From Flammeovirgaceae bacterium UBA2786 (GTDB lineage: Bacteria; Bacteroidota; Bacteroidia; Cytophagales; Cyclobacteriaceae), in the NCBI GenBank assembly GCA_002352225.1, contig DEIA01000032.1:81652-109883 (forward strand): DNA of 28,232 nt. Reading direction: 5' to 3'. Under the pieces are notes generated by a model, which was not told where the DNA came from, did not search any database, and saw only the letters and a program-made list of their open reading frames with translations. Positions 16,843-23,651 of this stretch are shown in pieces. How positions within the stretch are numbered: the stretch's first letter is position 1; each line of letters starts with the position of its first letter. The translations under genes and the position numbers were made by a program.

Positions 16843-17739
16843 ATGGCTGTTTCATGGCAAGGTATTTTTCCGGCACTTACAACTAAGTTTACCGCTGATG
16901 ACAAATTGGATTTTCCATTATTCGAAAAAAACCTGAAGGCACAGCTTGATGCCGGTGTGGAGGGTGTAATTCTTGGCGGCACGCTGGGCGAAGCCAGTGT
17001 GTTAAGTAATGAAGAGAAATTTGAGCTGGTACGGTTTACGGTTCAGAAAGTAGCAGGTAAAGTACCGGTGGTGATGAACATTGCTGAAGGCAGTACCCGT
17101 GAAGCAATTAAGCAGGCAGAGCAGGCAGAAAAATCAGGAGCGACAGGATTGATGATGTTGCCGCCCATGCGCTATAAATCCGATCACCGCGAAACGGTAA
17201 CATATTTTAAGACCGTTGCAAAAAGTACCAGCCTGCCGATTATGATTTATAATAATCCGGTTGATTATAAAATTGAAGTTACGCTGGATATGTTTGCCGA
17301 GCTGGCCGAAGCAGAAAACATACAAGCTGTAAAAGAATCAACCCGCGATGTAAGCAATGTTACCCGCATGATTAATCGGTTTGGCGACCGGTTTAAAATT
17401 CTTTGCGGTGTAGATACCATTACTATGGAAGAGTTGATGCTGGGTGCTAATGGTGTTGTGGCCGGTTTGGTTTGCGCATTTCCGAAAGAAACGGTTGCCC
17501 TTTATAAATTAACCAAGGCAGGTAAAATAGAGGAGGCCTTAAAAATTTATCGGTGGTTTTTGCCTTTGCTGGAATTGGATATTCATCCGAAATTGGTTCA
17601 ATATATTAAACTGGCCGAGCAGGAAGTTGGGCTGGGTTCAGAATTTGTACGGGCTCCGCGATTAACGTTAATAGGCGAGGAGCGGGAAAGAGTCCTAAAA
17701 ATTATTCGCGAAGGAATTGCTACCAGGCCCAATTTGTAA
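16843..17739 (+). CDS. DapA-family lyase, probable 1-pyrroline-4-hydroxy-2-carboxylate deaminase
   Basis: The product is 298 residues and a full TIM-barrel of the dihydrodipicolinate synthase/N-acetylneuraminate lyase family. The phosphate/carboxylate loop reads GGTLGEASVLSNEEK (GTLGE instead of the usual GTTGE). The conserved Tyr is Tyr136 in IMIYNNPVDYK, and the Schiff-base Lys is Lys164 in AVKESTRDVSNV. The family alone does not give the substrate. The neighbours do: a 2-oxoglutarate-semialdehyde-type dehydrogenase, a 4-hydroxyproline epimerase and a DadA-like oxidase. In that pathway this enzyme removes water and ammonia from pyrroline-4-hydroxy-2-carboxylate to give 2-oxoglutarate semialdehyde (the LhpC role in Pseudomonas). 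A true lysine-biosynthesis DapA is less likely in this setting. Confidence 0.82.
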   Translation: MAVSWQGIFPALTTKFTADDKLDFPLFEKNLKAQLDAGVEGVILGGTLGEASVLSNEEKFELVRFTVQKVAGKVPVVMNIAEGSTREAIKQAEQAEKSGATGLMMLPPMRYKSDHRETVTYFKTVAKSTSLPIMIYNNPVDYKIEVTLDMFAELAEAENIQAVKESTRDVSNVTRMINRFGDRFKILCGVDTITMEELMLGANGVVAGLVCAFPKETVALYKLTKAGKIEEALKIYRWFLPLLELDIHPKLVQYIKLAEQEVGLGSEFVRAPRLTLIGEERERVLKIIREGIATRPNL

Positions 17740-17776
17740 TTCGAAGGTTTAAATTCCCAATCTTAAATTTCAGGTT

Positions 17777-19234
17777 ATGGAAACAGTTGACGAGGCATTG
17801 AATAAAGCGCAGGTTGCTTTCTTGGCATATAAAAATTTTTCTGGCAGGAAGAAGGCAACATTTCTGCGTGCTATAGCAGACGAAATTGAAGCGATGGGAA
17901 AAGAATTGGTTGAAACCGCTATGCGCGAAACTAATTTGCCGGAAGCGCGCATTGTTAACGAGCGTGGTCGTACTACCGGCCATTGTCGCATGTTTGCTGA
18001 TTTAGTAGAAGAAGGTTCGTGGGTAGATGCGCGCGTAGATACAGCATTGCCCAATCGCATGCCGGCCCCTAAACCCGATATGCGAAAAATGTTGGTGCCC
18101 ATAGGGCCGGTGGTTGTGTTTGGCGCAGCAAATTTTCCATTAGCTTATTCAACAGCCGGAGGCGATACTATTTCTGCATTGGCAGCGGGTTGCCCGGTAA
18201 TTGTAAAAGCACATCCTGCCCATCTTGAAACTTCAAAATTGGTGGCGGGTGCCATTGAGAAGGCAGCTTCAAAAACCGGTATGCCCTCAGCGGTATTTCA
18301 ACATGTGCATGGCCATGGTTTTGAAATAGGACAAGCCCTGGTAAAACATCCGTTTACCAAAGCAGTTGGGTTTACAGGTTCATTGGCTGGAGGCAAAGCA
18401 TTGTTTGATCTGGCCAATCAACGCACTGAACCCATTCCGGTATTTGCCGAGCTGAGTAGTATCAATCCGGTAATCTTACTTCCTGATTCGCTTTCGCGTG
18501 ATTCGGCAAAGACAGCAAGTATGTTAGCTGCCTCTATAACATTAGGCGTTGGGCAGTTCTGTACTAATCCCGGTTTAATCATTGCCATCGAAAATGAAGC
18601 GCTTCAAAATTTTATTTCCGTGCTTTCAATCGAAATACAAAAGGCATTACCCGGCACTATGCTGCACCAAGGTATAGCCGATAATTATGCTAAGCGACTT
18701 GCGATTGCGCTTGAACAAAAGGGAGTAAAGGTTGAAGCACAATCCATTACAAGAGGAGATACAACACAAGGAGCTCCATTCATTGCATCCGTATCGGCAG
18801 ATGCATTTTTGAAAAACTCAACTTTATCGGAAGAAGTGTTTGGCCCATTTTCATTGATTATAAAATGTAAAGACATTAACGAGTTGTATGCTGTTGTAGT
18901 TAAAGGGCACGGACAACTTACTTCCACCCTGATAGGTGATGAAACAGAGATTGCCAAACATAAAGCTTTATTGAATGTGTTGGTAGAAAAAGCCGGCCGG
19001 TTAGTTATTAATGGTGTGCCTACGGGAGTAGAAGTTTGTCCGGCACAAATGCATGGCGGTCCTTATCCTGCCACAACCGATTCGCGGTTTACGGCTGTGG
19101 GGGCAGATGCCATTAAACGCTTTGCGCGACCAGTTGCCTTTCAGAATTTTCCTGAAGCATTATTGCCAGATGAGTTGATAACCGAAAACCCATTGGGGAT
19201 TTGGAGGATGGTTAATGGAGAATTTAAAAAGTAA
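17777..19234 (+). CDS. Aldehyde dehydrogenase, probable 2-oxoglutarate semialdehyde dehydrogenase
   Basis: The product is 485 residues. It carries the ALDH fold with the catalytic general base Glu225 in FAELSSINPV and the nucleophile Cys262 in VGQFCTNPGL. The segments MRETNLPEARIVNERGRTTG and VFGAANFPLAYSTAGGDT point to the KGSADH-like branch (NADP-type 2-oxoglutarate semialdehyde dehydrogenases) and not to general ALDHs. Compared with the proteobacterial enzymes as I know them, it lacks some 35-40 N-terminal residues. A stop at 17750-17752 in the same frame shows this is not a misplaced start. It would do the last step of hydroxyproline breakdown, making 2-oxoglutarate. It follows the deaminase gene by 37 bases, and its stop codon lies in one arm of a long inverted repeat. 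Confidence 0.87.
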   Translation: METVDEALNKAQVAFLAYKNFSGRKKATFLRAIADEIEAMGKELVETAMRETNLPEARIVNERGRTTGHCRMFADLVEEGSWVDARVDTALPNRMPAPKPDMRKMLVPIGPVVVFGAANFPLAYSTAGGDTISALAAGCPVIVKAHPAHLETSKLVAGAIEKAASKTGMPSAVFQHVHGHGFEIGQALVKHPFTKAVGFTGSLAGGKALFDLANQRTEPIPVFAELSSINPVILLPDSLSRDSAKTASMLAASITLGVGQFCTNPGLIIAIENEALQNFISVLSIEIQKALPGTMLHQGIADNYAKRLAIALEQKGVKVEAQSITRGDTTQGAPFIASVSADAFLKNSTLSEEVFGPFSLIIKCKDINELYAVVVKGHGQLTSTLIGDETEIAKHKALLNVLVEKAGRLVINGVPTGVEVCPAQMHGGPYPATTDSRFTAVGADAIKRFARPVAFQNFPEALLPDELITENPLGIWRMVNGEFKK

Positions 19235-19486
19235 GCAGTAAGCAGGCGGCAGTATGCAGTATAGAGTCTTTTATGTTTTTCAGATAAGTATATAAAACGG
19301 ATTTTTAGATACTTGTTATTTGTATTACTCGCAATTTCAAATAAAACAATCAAGTAATCTTATAAAATGGAAGTAAGAGAATCAAAGCGAAATTTGGAAG
19401 ATTGAATTTTAAGCGTAAACTGATTAAGACCTAATTTTAATATTACAAACTGCCAACCGCCTACTGCCGCCTGCTTACTGCTTACT
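19230..19486. repeat. 25-bp inverted repeat built of heptamers around a 207-bp spacer
   Basis: The arms 19230-19254 and 19462-19486 are exact reverse complements over 25 bases. The left arm with its flank reads as imperfect 7-base units (GTAAGCA, GTAAGCA, GGCGGCA, GTATGCA). The right side, read on the minus strand, shows the same order (GTAAGCA, GTAAGCA, GGCGGCA, GTAGGCG, GTTGGCA). Heptamer arrays of this kind are scattered in many Bacteroidota intergenic regions. The 207-bp spacer has no credible gene. The left arm includes the stop codon of the aldehyde dehydrogenase gene, and the right arm ends 12 bases before the epimerase ATG. Confidence 0.85.
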
Positions 19487-19497
19487 ATTAGTTAATT

Positions 19498-20499
19498 ATG
19501 ATACACACATTCAAATGCATAGACGCTCACACCTGCGGCAACCCCGTTCGTGTGGTAGCCGAAGGCGGGCCTGAGTTGATTGGTAAGAACATGAGCGAAA
19601 AGCGTCAGCATTTTTTGCGTGAGTATGATTGGATACGTAAAGGATTGATGTTTGAACCACGCGGGCACGATATGATGAGTGGAAGTATTTTATATCCGCC
19701 ATCCGATCCGGCCAACGATGTGGGTGTGTTGTTTATTGAAACCAGCGGTTGCCTGCCCATGTGTGGCCACGGAACAATTGGTACGGTAACAATCGCCATT
19801 GAAGAGGGCTTAGTAAAACCAAAAACGCCTGGTGTACTAAACCTGGAAGTGCCTGCCGGACTGGTACGTATCGAGTATAAACAGGAAGGTAAAAAAGTAA
19901 AGTCAGTAAAAATCCGGAATGTAAAAGCTTACCTGGCGGCAGAAAATATTACTGCAGAATGTCCTGATCTTGGCGAACTTACATTAGATGTTTCCTATGG
20001 TGGGAATTTTTATGCCATTGTAGATGTGCAGAAAAATTTTCCTGGACTGGAACACTACACGGCCGATCAACTGATTAGCTGGAGTCGTGCCTTACGAAAG
20101 AACATCAACGCCAAATACACTTTTGTTCATCCCGATAATCCGACCATTAATGGGTGCAGTCATATTTTATGGACGGGTAAAGTACTTGACCCAACTTCCT
20201 CAGCACGCAATGCGGTGTTTTATGGAGATAAGGCAATTGATCGTTCGCCATGTGGCACAGGAACCTCGGCACGATTGGCGCAATGGTTTGCGAAAGGTAA
20301 ATTGAGAAAGGGTCAGGACTTTATTCACGAAAGTATTATTGGTTCGAAGTTTATTGGTCGCATAGAGGAAGAAACTGAATTGCATGGCAAGCCAGCTATT
20401 ATCCCGAGCGTAGAAGGTTGGGCCAAGGTTTATGGACACAATACTATTACCATCGATCCGGACGATGACCCGTATGCATATGGATTTCAGGTGATTTAG
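19498..20499 (+). CDS. 4-hydroxyproline 2-epimerase (proline racemase family)
   Basis: The product is 333 residues, the normal size. It starts with IDAHTCGNPVRVV, the family signature. Both catalytic cysteines are present: Cys89 in LPMCGHGTIGT and Cys252 in RSPCGTGTSARLA. Having Cys at both places means epimerase or racemase chemistry; the 3-hydroxyproline dehydratases of the same family have Thr in place of one Cys. With the oxidase, deaminase and dehydrogenase nearby, the substrate is most likely trans-4-hydroxy-L-proline, turned to cis-4-hydroxy-D-proline (the LhpA/HypE role). Proline racemase activity is less likely but cannot be excluded from sequence alone. The gene is 263 bases from the dehydrogenase gene because of the heptamer repeat. 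Confidence 0.9.
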   Translation: MIHTFKCIDAHTCGNPVRVVAEGGPELIGKNMSEKRQHFLREYDWIRKGLMFEPRGHDMMSGSILYPPSDPANDVGVLFIETSGCLPMCGHGTIGTVTIAIEEGLVKPKTPGVLNLEVPAGLVRIEYKQEGKKVKSVKIRNVKAYLAAENITAECPDLGELTLDVSYGGNFYAIVDVQKNFPGLEHYTADQLISWSRALRKNINAKYTFVHPDNPTINGCSHILWTGKVLDPTSSARNAVFYGDKAIDRSPCGTGTSARLAQWFAKGKLRKGQDFIHESIIGSKFIGRIEEETELHGKPAIIPSVEGWAKVYGHNTITIDPDDDPYAYGFQVI

Positions 20500-20542
20500 A
20501 CGGTTGCTTGTTTACTTTTGTGTTTCGTTAGCTTATATCTGT

Positions 20543-20550
20543 TAAATTTG
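20543..20550 (+). promoter_or_regulatory. -7 element just before the antitoxin start
   Basis: TAAATTTG matches TAnnTTTG exactly and ends three bases before the antitoxin ATG (20554). A TTTG at 20517-20520 lies 22 bases upstream, slightly more than the usual 19. If used, the transcript would start at or next to the A of the ATG, giving a leaderless mRNA. Confidence 0.5.
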
Positions 20551-20553
20551 AAT

Positions 20554-20793
20554 ATGGAAACGATTTATAGACTTAATGCAAAAAACCTAAATGCTGATTT
20601 GATAAAATCAATTCAAGAAGCTTTTAAGGATAAGGACATTGAAATTACTGTTTCAGAACAACTTGATGAGACAAGTTACCTTTTGTCAACGAAGGCAAAT
20701 GAAAAGCAACTTTACCAGTCGATAGAAGATTTGGAGAAGGGTAAGGGAGTGCCCATGACGGTAGCTGAACTTCAAGCCAAATATCTGAAATGA
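20554..20793 (+). CDS. Antitoxin of a YoeB-type toxin-antitoxin pair
   Basis: The product is 79 residues with no signal or membrane segment. It is acidic and helical in its middle (SIQEAFKDKDIEITVSEQLDE) and has a C-terminal part (KGKGVPMTVAELQAKYLK) fit to wrap a toxin. It does not look like classic YefM; it resembles the short antitoxins that accompany YoeB-like toxins in Bacteroidota. ATG at 20554 is preferred to the longer frame from 20518 because the promoter element lies between them. The last four bases overlap the toxin ATG (ATGA), a usual coupling in type II modules. It probably neutralises the toxin and co-represses the module. Confidence 0.8.
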   Translation: METIYRLNAKNLNADLIKSIQEAFKDKDIEITVSEQLDETSYLLSTKANEKQLYQSIEDLEKGKGVPMTVAELQAKYLK

Positions 20794-21050
20794 GAAAAAT
20801 TGTTTTCAGTCCTACAGCCCTTCAGCAACTGGATCACTGGAAACAAACAAATCCCAAGATTTCAAATCGTATAGTTATTTTAATTACTGCTATAACCGAA
20901 TCCCCCTTTTCCGGAGTAGGCAAACCAGAACCGTTAAAGCATTCGCTTCATGGAAAATGGTCGCGAAGAATAACACAAGAACATCGTTTAGTTTATGAGG
21001 TAACAGATTCTGAGATCAGAATCTTATCCTGCAGGTTTCATTACGATTGA
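20790..21050 (+). CDS. yoeB: Txe/YoeB family mRNA-interferase toxin
   Basis: The product is 86 residues and closely follows E. coli YoeB in motif and length: FSPTALQQLDHWKQTNPK, then GKPEPLKHSLHGKWSRRI, EHRLVYEV and the end CRFHYD. The catalytic residues of YoeB have counterparts at Glu47, Arg60, Arg66, His84 and Tyr85 (one position later than in E. coli). The only change at the end is an extra Asp after the Tyr. The protein should cleave mRNA at the ribosome when free of antitoxin. It is translationally coupled to the antitoxin, and its stop is 13 bases before the start of the oxidase gene, so the oxidase may be read from the same transcript. Confidence 0.93.
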   Translation: MRKIVFSPTALQQLDHWKQTNPKISNRIVILITAITESPFSGVGKPEPLKHSLHGKWSRRITQEHRLVYEVTDSEIRILSCRFHYD

Positions 21051-21063
21051 AGAAACGAGCAAC

Positions 21064-22308
21064 ATGCACATTGGAATAATAGGAGGCGGCATCATTGGAT
21101 TAAGTTCAGCTTATTACCTCAACCGGGCCGGACACCAGGTAACCATCATCGATAAAAGCGACCTGTTGGATGGATGTTCGTTTGGAAATGCAGGGATGGT
21201 TGTACCCAGTCACATTTTTCCATTAGCTGCACCGGGCATGATCGCTAAAGGCATACGCTGGATGTTTAACGCAAGGAGCCCGTTTTATGTGCGCCCGCGC
21301 TTAAGTGGAGAGTTACTAAAGTGGGGTTGGGAGTTTTATCGCCATGCTAATAAAAGCCATGTTTCAAAATCAATTCCTGCATTAAAAGAGCTAAGCCTTT
21401 ATAGTAAAGCCTGCTACCAGAATTGGGTTAATGAGTTGCCGTTCGACTTCGGGTATCACGAGCGCGGCCTGCTCATGCTCTTCCAAACCCGCGAAACAGA
21501 ACACGAAGAAACTGAAGCGGCTACCATTGCCAACGATTATGGTGTTGAGGCGCGGATTCTTTCACCAGAAGAAGTTCAACAGCTTGAGCCGGATGTAAAA
21601 GTAACGGTGCGGGGCGGGGTTTATTTTCCAGGCGATGCACACCTTACCCCGCAAGTATTGGTGAAACAACTTGTTTCCCACCTGAAAGCAAAGGGAGTAA
21701 CTTTCGTGCCCGACACAACCGTAACCAACTTTTATGTTGAAGGAAAAAAAATCAAATCCATTGTAACATCAAATGAAAACTTTGAGTTTGATGAAGTAAT
21801 CTTAGCAACGGGTTCATGGTCGGGTGAGGTAGCTTCGCGATTAAAATTAACCTTGCCCATGCAGGCGGGGAAAGGATATAGTTTTACTCTTTCAGATGTT
21901 GAAAAGAATATTCGTATTCCTTCCATCTTTCTGGAAGCGCGTGTAGCGGTAACCCCTATGGGCAATACCCTTCGTTTCGGAGGTACCATGGAGATAACCG
22001 GTGTGGATCATCGCATCAGCATGAACCGGGTAAAGGGGATTGTAGATTCGATACCACGCTACTATCCCGACATGAAGGTGCCGATGCCGGAAGTAAAGCA
22101 AGTGTGGCATGGGCTACGGCCTTGCTCACCCGATGGGTTGCCTTATATTGGGAGATCACAAAAAATCAAAAACTTAATTTTTGCGACTGGACATGCCATG
22201 ATGGGTTTAAGCCTGGGGCCCGGCACAGGAAGAATTGTTGCGGATTTGGTTTCGGGTAAGCATCCTGAAATAAAAATGCAGCCGTTTGATCCGGAGCGTT
22301 ATTCCTGA
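21064..22308 (+). CDS. FAD-dependent D-amino acid oxidoreductase (DadA-like), probable D-hydroxyproline dehydrogenase
   Basis: The product is 414 residues. The dinucleotide fold starts at residue 3 (IGIIGGGIIGLSSAYYLNRA, a GxGxxG motif), with the acidic residue of the second strand at VTIIDKSD. FAD-contact regions follow (DGCSFGNAGMVVPSHIFPLAAPG). The substrate-domain motifs near the end (VWHGLRPCSPDGLPYIGRS and ATGHAMMGLSLGPGTGRIV) are as in DadA and sarcosine-oxidase-like enzymes. In this cluster it would oxidise cis-4-hydroxy-D-proline to pyrroline-4-hydroxy-2-carboxylate, passing electrons to the membrane chain or to oxygen. It is a single-chain form; Pseudomonas aeruginosa uses a multi-subunit one. 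It is the last gene of the catabolic run. Confidence 0.87.
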   Translation: MHIGIIGGGIIGLSSAYYLNRAGHQVTIIDKSDLLDGCSFGNAGMVVPSHIFPLAAPGMIAKGIRWMFNARSPFYVRPRLSGELLKWGWEFYRHANKSHVSKSIPALKELSLYSKACYQNWVNELPFDFGYHERGLLMLFQTRETEHEETEAATIANDYGVEARILSPEEVQQLEPDVKVTVRGGVYFPGDAHLTPQVLVKQLVSHLKAKGVTFVPDTTVTNFYVEGKKIKSIVTSNENFEFDEVILATGSWSGEVASRLKLTLPMQAGKGYSFTLSDVEKNIRIPSIFLEARVAVTPMGNTLRFGGTMEITGVDHRISMNRVKGIVDSIPRYYPDMKVPMPEVKQVWHGLRPCSPDGLPYIGRSQKIKNLIFATGHAMMGLSLGPGTGRIVADLVSGKHPEIKMQPFDPERYS

Positions 22309-22347
22309 GATTGCTTGTTTTTTTACTGTAATTTCGAAGTATCAATA

Positions 22348-22437
22348 CAGTGCGCTTAGGTCTTTCGACCTGACCGCTTTAATCAAAATCTTATCTTTTT
22401 AGGAGCAGTCAGGCCGGAAGACTAACATCAGCGAAAA
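22348..22437. repeat. REP-like element, copy A
   Basis: A 90-base stretch starts at CAGTGCG, includes the hairpin AGGTC-TTTC-GACCT (22358-22371) and ends at ATCAGCGAAAA. It aligns along its whole length with copy B at 23485-23574, with a few short gaps and roughly three-quarters or more identity by eye. The best-kept parts are TTTCGACCTGACC, AAAATCTTATC and CAGCGAAAA. Confidence 0.75.
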
Positions 22438-22501
22438 AAAATACTAACTTCTCCAATACAATTTGGCCTTCCATCCCGACTGCCTACTTAAATGATTACA
22501 A

Positions 22502-22527
22502 GAAGTCAGGTTGAAAAACCTGACTTC
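22502..22527. repeat. Perfect 11-bp hairpin related to the REP-like elements
   Basis: GAAGTCAGGTT (22502-22512) and AACCTGACTTC (22517-22527) pair fully around the loop GAAA. The core GTCAGGT/ACCTGAC is the same as in the hairpin of copy B (GGTCAGGT/ACCTGACC), so this is probably a third, shorter member of the same repeat family. It could also serve as a transcript end. Confidence 0.7.
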
Positions 22528-22584
22528 AAAGAGCTTTGAACTAATCAGCTGGTTGCATAATTTAGTGAGATTAACAATAAGGGG

Positions 22585-22608
22585 ATATAGGAAACTTGTT
22601 TCTTATAT
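22585..22608. repeat. AT-rich hairpin before the four-cysteine protein gene
   Basis: ATATAGGAAAC (22585-22595) and GTTTCTTATAT (22598-22608) pair over 11 positions with one G-T pair and a very tight loop. It lies 24 bases before the ATG at 22633 and just outside the left arm of the 20-bp inverted repeat. Role unknown. Confidence 0.5.
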
Positions 22609-22612
22609 TGAT

Positions 22613-23377
22613 TTGTTGGCGCCAATTTGTTTATGGACAGAGAATTTCATTTAAGATTTTGCTCACTTTGTACTAATCGTCATTTCAATAAGGACAAAGG
22701 ATTAATTTGTTCAATCACAAAAAAGCAAGCTGACTTCGAAGACAACTGTAATAATTTTCACTTGGACGATAACGAGTACAAAAGAATTATAGTTGAGAAA
22801 ATTCAAAAGTATGGATTGACTGAAAAAAAGGGGATAATAAAGAAACTATTAGGAGAAATTACTGAGTATGAAGTTACTAAAGTAACGAAGTCTATAAAAC
22901 CCAATTGTGAAAAAGACCTCCCTTCTAGTACATACGTAGGTAAATCATATTTAAATTATGGACTTGGGATATTAGCCATCATTTTTTTAATGGTATTTGG
23001 GTTTATCAACACAGAATTTAAAGGATTTGATTTGATAGTTATTGGAGTTAATGCTGCTCTTATTGGAGTTATTACCTGGTTAGTTATTGATTTTAAAACA
23101 AACAAAAATGACTTTACTATCAGTGAACACGGAATCAACAAATCTGGAAATTTAATTCCTTGGAAAATCATTTTGTGTACATTAATAAGAAAGGTACCAT
23201 CAAAGTCATTTTCTGAATACTACTTAATATTAATAGTCGGAACTCGAGAAGATATTGAGATAAACCTGACAGGTCTTAAGTACCATTTTGACAGAGTGGG
23301 TAATTTGGTTGAATTATACAAAGAGCGAAATAAGAGTAGACTGCATAATGTAGATTAAAACAAACTGGCGCTAACAA
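22613..23377. repeat. 20-bp inverted repeat (18/20) bracketing one gene
   Basis: The left arm TTGTTGGCGCCAATTTGTTT (22613-22632) and the reverse complement of 23358-23377 (TTGTTAGCGCCAGTTTGTTT) differ at only two of 20 positions. The left arm touches the ATG of the enclosed gene (22633), and the right arm begins on the last base of its stop codon. Nothing else lies between the arms. Confidence 0.8.
22633..23358 (+). CDS. Four-cysteine (zinc-ribbon-like) two-helix membrane protein, unknown function
   Basis: The product is 241 residues from ATG at 22633; TTG six bases upstream is the only longer start. The N-terminus has Cys10, Cys13, Cys26 and Cys39 in the pattern FCSLCTNRHFNKDKGLICS then DFEDNC. 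This resembles a short metal-binding head found in front of membrane segments in various Bacteroidota proteins, and a structural zinc site is likely. A basic linker (about 50-95) follows. Two membrane helices lie at about 108-126 and 132-153, and a C-terminal domain of some 85 residues (DFTISEHGINKSGNLIPWK) reads like a bacterial PH-type domain. Codon use is clearly more AT-rich than in the neighbours. With the bracketing inverted repeat this suggests acquired DNA. No function can be assigned. Confidence 0.75.
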   Translation: MDREFHLRFCSLCTNRHFNKDKGLICSITKKQADFEDNCNNFHLDDNEYKRIIVEKIQKYGLTEKKGIIKKLLGEITEYEVTKVTKSIKPNCEKDLPSSTYVGKSYLNYGLGILAIIFLMVFGFINTEFKGFDLIVIGVNAALIGVITWLVIDFKTNKNDFTISEHGINKSGNLIPWKIILCTLIRKVPSKSFSEYYLILIVGTREDIEINLTGLKYHFDRVGNLVELYKERNKSRLHNVD

Positions 23378-23484
23378 AAAGTTTGATGCCAGCTGCGGGT
23401 TGACGTGTAAGTATGAAGTTTAGTTTTCTTAATTTCTTTCAGCCACATGGGACAAAGACACACTTCGAAAGCCGCAGCCGTCTT

Positions 23485-23574
23485 CAGTACGGTCAGGTAT
23501 TTCGACCTGACCCTTTATTAAAAATCTTATCTTTTTTAGGGTCAGCAGGTTGGAAGGTCCGGCAGCAGCGAAAA
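23485..23574. repeat. REP-like element, copy B
   Basis: Second copy of the 90-base element seen at 22348-22437, on the same strand. Its hairpin GGTCAGGT-ATTTCG-ACCTGACC (23491-23512) is perfect over 8 bp. It lies between the four-cysteine protein gene and the FtsX-type permease gene, so the two copies flank the former. Confidence 0.75.
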
Positions 23575-23651
23575 CTGTGTTGATAAAACTAAATCCTTTT
23601 GGTAACCATCTCCGTTTAAAGGAGTATTCCCAATAGCCTAAAATCTTCATC

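Larger units (their letters stand above)
22309..22632. other. 324-bp gene-free, repeat-rich region
   Basis: Between the oxidase and the four-cysteine protein gene there is no credible coding frame. It holds repeat copy A (22348-22437), a perfect 11-bp hairpin (22502-22527), an AT-rich hairpin (22585-22608) and the left arm of the 20-bp inverted repeat (22613-22632). Confidence 0.8.

Noticed and set aside
16843..17739. Lysine-biosynthesis dihydrodipicolinate synthase (dapA)
   Set aside because: The family is right, but all neighbours belong to hydroxyproline breakdown and the GTTGE loop is changed to GTLGE.
19230..19486. CRISPR-like or tandem-repeat array
   Set aside because: Units are only seven bases, few and imperfect, without spacers of regular length; the two groups are inverted relative to each other.
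22613..23377. Integron cassette with attC sites
   Set aside because: The ends GTTGGCG and CGCTAAC only partly fit the GTTRRRY/RYYYAAC core sites, there is no integrase or second cassette, and a full attC fold could not be drawn by eye. Left open as a test only.
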